This document shows positions 63,210 to 64,000 of a stretch of 64,000 nt of DNA, one piece after another. The stretch covers positions 1 to 64,000 of the forward strand of contig NZ_LVLC01000012.1 of assembly GCF_002092855.1 (NCBI RefSeq). Reading direction: 5' to 3'. The DNA comes from Campylobacter concisus (GTDB lineage: Bacteria; Campylobacterota; Campylobacteria; Campylobacterales; Campylobacteraceae). The first letter of the stretch is position 1. Each line of letters opens with the position of its first letter. The notes beneath the pieces were generated by a model. That model was not told the origin of the DNA. It saw only the letters and a list, made by a program, of their open reading frames with translations, and searched no databases. The position numbers and the translations under genes are program-made.

Positions 63210-64000
63210 CCTTAAACTCCAAAAATTTCTCTATCTCGTTGATGGCCTCTTTGTTTGAGAGTGAAAATTTGATCTCGATGCGCCTTGAAGCGTCCTTATC
63301 TTCGGCTCCGTCCTTAAAAACTAGCTCGTTGTAGCTTCGACCACTTGCGACAAGCAACTTTCTAAGGCGAACGTCATCGCTAAATGAGCTTATAAACTCC
63401 ATCACCGCGTAAGCTCTTTTTTGCGAAAGCTCTAAGTTATAAATGTAGCTTCCGTCACTATCTGTAAAGCCTTCAATTATAATTTGATCAATATTTGATG
63501 CAATATCTTTATCATTTAAAAGCACGTCAAAATACTTACCAAGTGTAGCCTTTAGCTCCTCTTTGACCTCCTCTTTTAAGACCGCACTTCCTTTATCAAA
63601 AAGCACCGAAGAACTAAGCTTTAGCGCGCCTGAGTTTGGATCGATCTCAATGCTTGAGCCTAGTCTATCTTTTAAGGCTGAGATCACTTTTACTCTGATA
63701 CCGGTTAAATTTTTCACTCTGTCACGAGTGACGTTTAGATCCCTTAAAAGCTCGTCATATCTAGCCTCTCTTTGGCTTACTTGCTCGAGCAAAAAGGCGA
63801 TCTTGGCCAAATTTTTCTCGCTGCTTTCGTTTGCGTCACTAAGTGCTCTATCTTTTGATGAAATTTCATCATTTAGCACGATCATCTTTTGATTTAGATC
63901 AAAAATACTAGCATTTAGCTCCTTTATGCTCGCGTTTGCGTCCTTGTTTTCCTCTATGAGCTGGGCTAGTTTTTCTTTTAGAGCGTCTATTTGGATAACA
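63202..64000 (-). CDS. OmpA-family peptidoglycan-binding protein (5' end beyond window)
   Basis: The frame continues past the internal ATG at 63885 to the window edge, so only the C-terminal ~265 residues are seen. A long coiled coil (~first 90 visible residues; KLAQLIEENKDANASIKELN; ISSKDRALSDANESSEKN) leads to an OmpA/MotB-like domain with IIIEGFTDSDGSYIYNLELS and QKRAYAVMEFI, which binds meso-diaminopimelate in peptidoglycan. The N-terminus, probably a membrane anchor, lies outside, so MotB/TolR-type or envelope-tether roles cannot be told apart. Confidence 0.82.
   Translation of the reverse strand, partial: VIQIDALKEKLAQLIEENKDANASIKELNASIFDLNQKMIVLNDEISSKDRALSDANESSEKNLAKIAFLLEQVSQREARYDELLRDLNVTRDRVKNLTGIRVKVISALKDRLGSSIEIDPNSGALKLSSSVLFDKGSAVLKEEVKEELKATLGKYFDVLLNDKDIASNIDQIIIEGFTDSDGSYIYNLELSQKRAYAVMEFISSFSDDVRLRKLLVASGRSYNELVFKDGAEDKDASRRIEIKFSLSNKEAINEIEKFLEFKGD

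Overview
The window is AT-rich DNA from an epsilonproteobacterium, most likely a Campylobacter related to C. concisus. Supporting signs are the futalosine-pathway menaquinone enzyme MqnE, the long epsilonproteobacterial DapD, a fused IspDF next to a CemR/HP1021-type atypical response regulator, the gene order hemH-oxidoreductase-alaS-(membrane protein)-maf-pbpA, a paired flgG2-flgG with a sigma54 promoter, and a FlaC-type short flagellin. The species is inferred from memory of gene content; no search was run. I saw no rRNA, tRNA, CRISPR array, insertion sequence or prophage.

Layout: 1-4.8 kb (minus) holds a pseudopilin, a GT-C-like membrane protein, purine uptake and salvage, and mqnE. 4.9-9.2 kb (plus) holds a divergent GlnD and glmS, followed by a decayed small ORF. 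9.5-17.7 kb is mostly minus-strand biosynthesis and housekeeping (dapD, DUF711/ACT pair, mrp-thiC). 17.8-21.5 kb (plus) is ispDF-cemR-ATP-sulfurylase-like-pgpA. Next come a small sigma54-controlled gene and hemH on minus, then the plus operon alaS-maf-pbpA, a ComEA-like protein and a 5'-truncated phosphoethanolamine transferase. 31-38.6 kb is a long minus cluster (leuB/leuD, small TPR and coiled-coil proteins, cca, trmL, nuclease, a 50-aa membrane protein, glyS).

38.0-43.0 kb has visibly more CpG and GC-ending codons than its flanks and looks imported or recombined. Its core is a candidate sulfide-response module: a Crp/Fnr regulator with a Cys cluster, a Tat-exported SQR-like lipoprotein, two DUF2892 miniproteins and a divergent TDT-family exporter, with two similar 13-bp dyads next to the promoters. 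43.1-49.3 kb carries amino-acid transporters, asparaginase, a Sel1-like protein and flgG2-flgG.

49.4-60 kb is centred on haem and iron. A large TonB-dependent haem/haemoprotein receptor is followed by rpoD. Then comes a divergent haem locus: HugZ (oxygen-dependent haem degradation) on plus, and on minus a tightly coupled operon of permease, ATPase, binding protein, ChuW/HutW-like radical SAM enzyme and flavodoxin. The organism appears able to strip iron from haem both with and without oxygen. The window ends with flaC, hisD, a PLP desulfhydrase/deaminase-family gene and a partial OmpA-family protein.

Many gene starts need correction: several real starts are TTG or GTG preceded by good Shine-Dalgarno sequences, and many junctions are ATGA or TGATG overlaps, so translation is heavily coupled.
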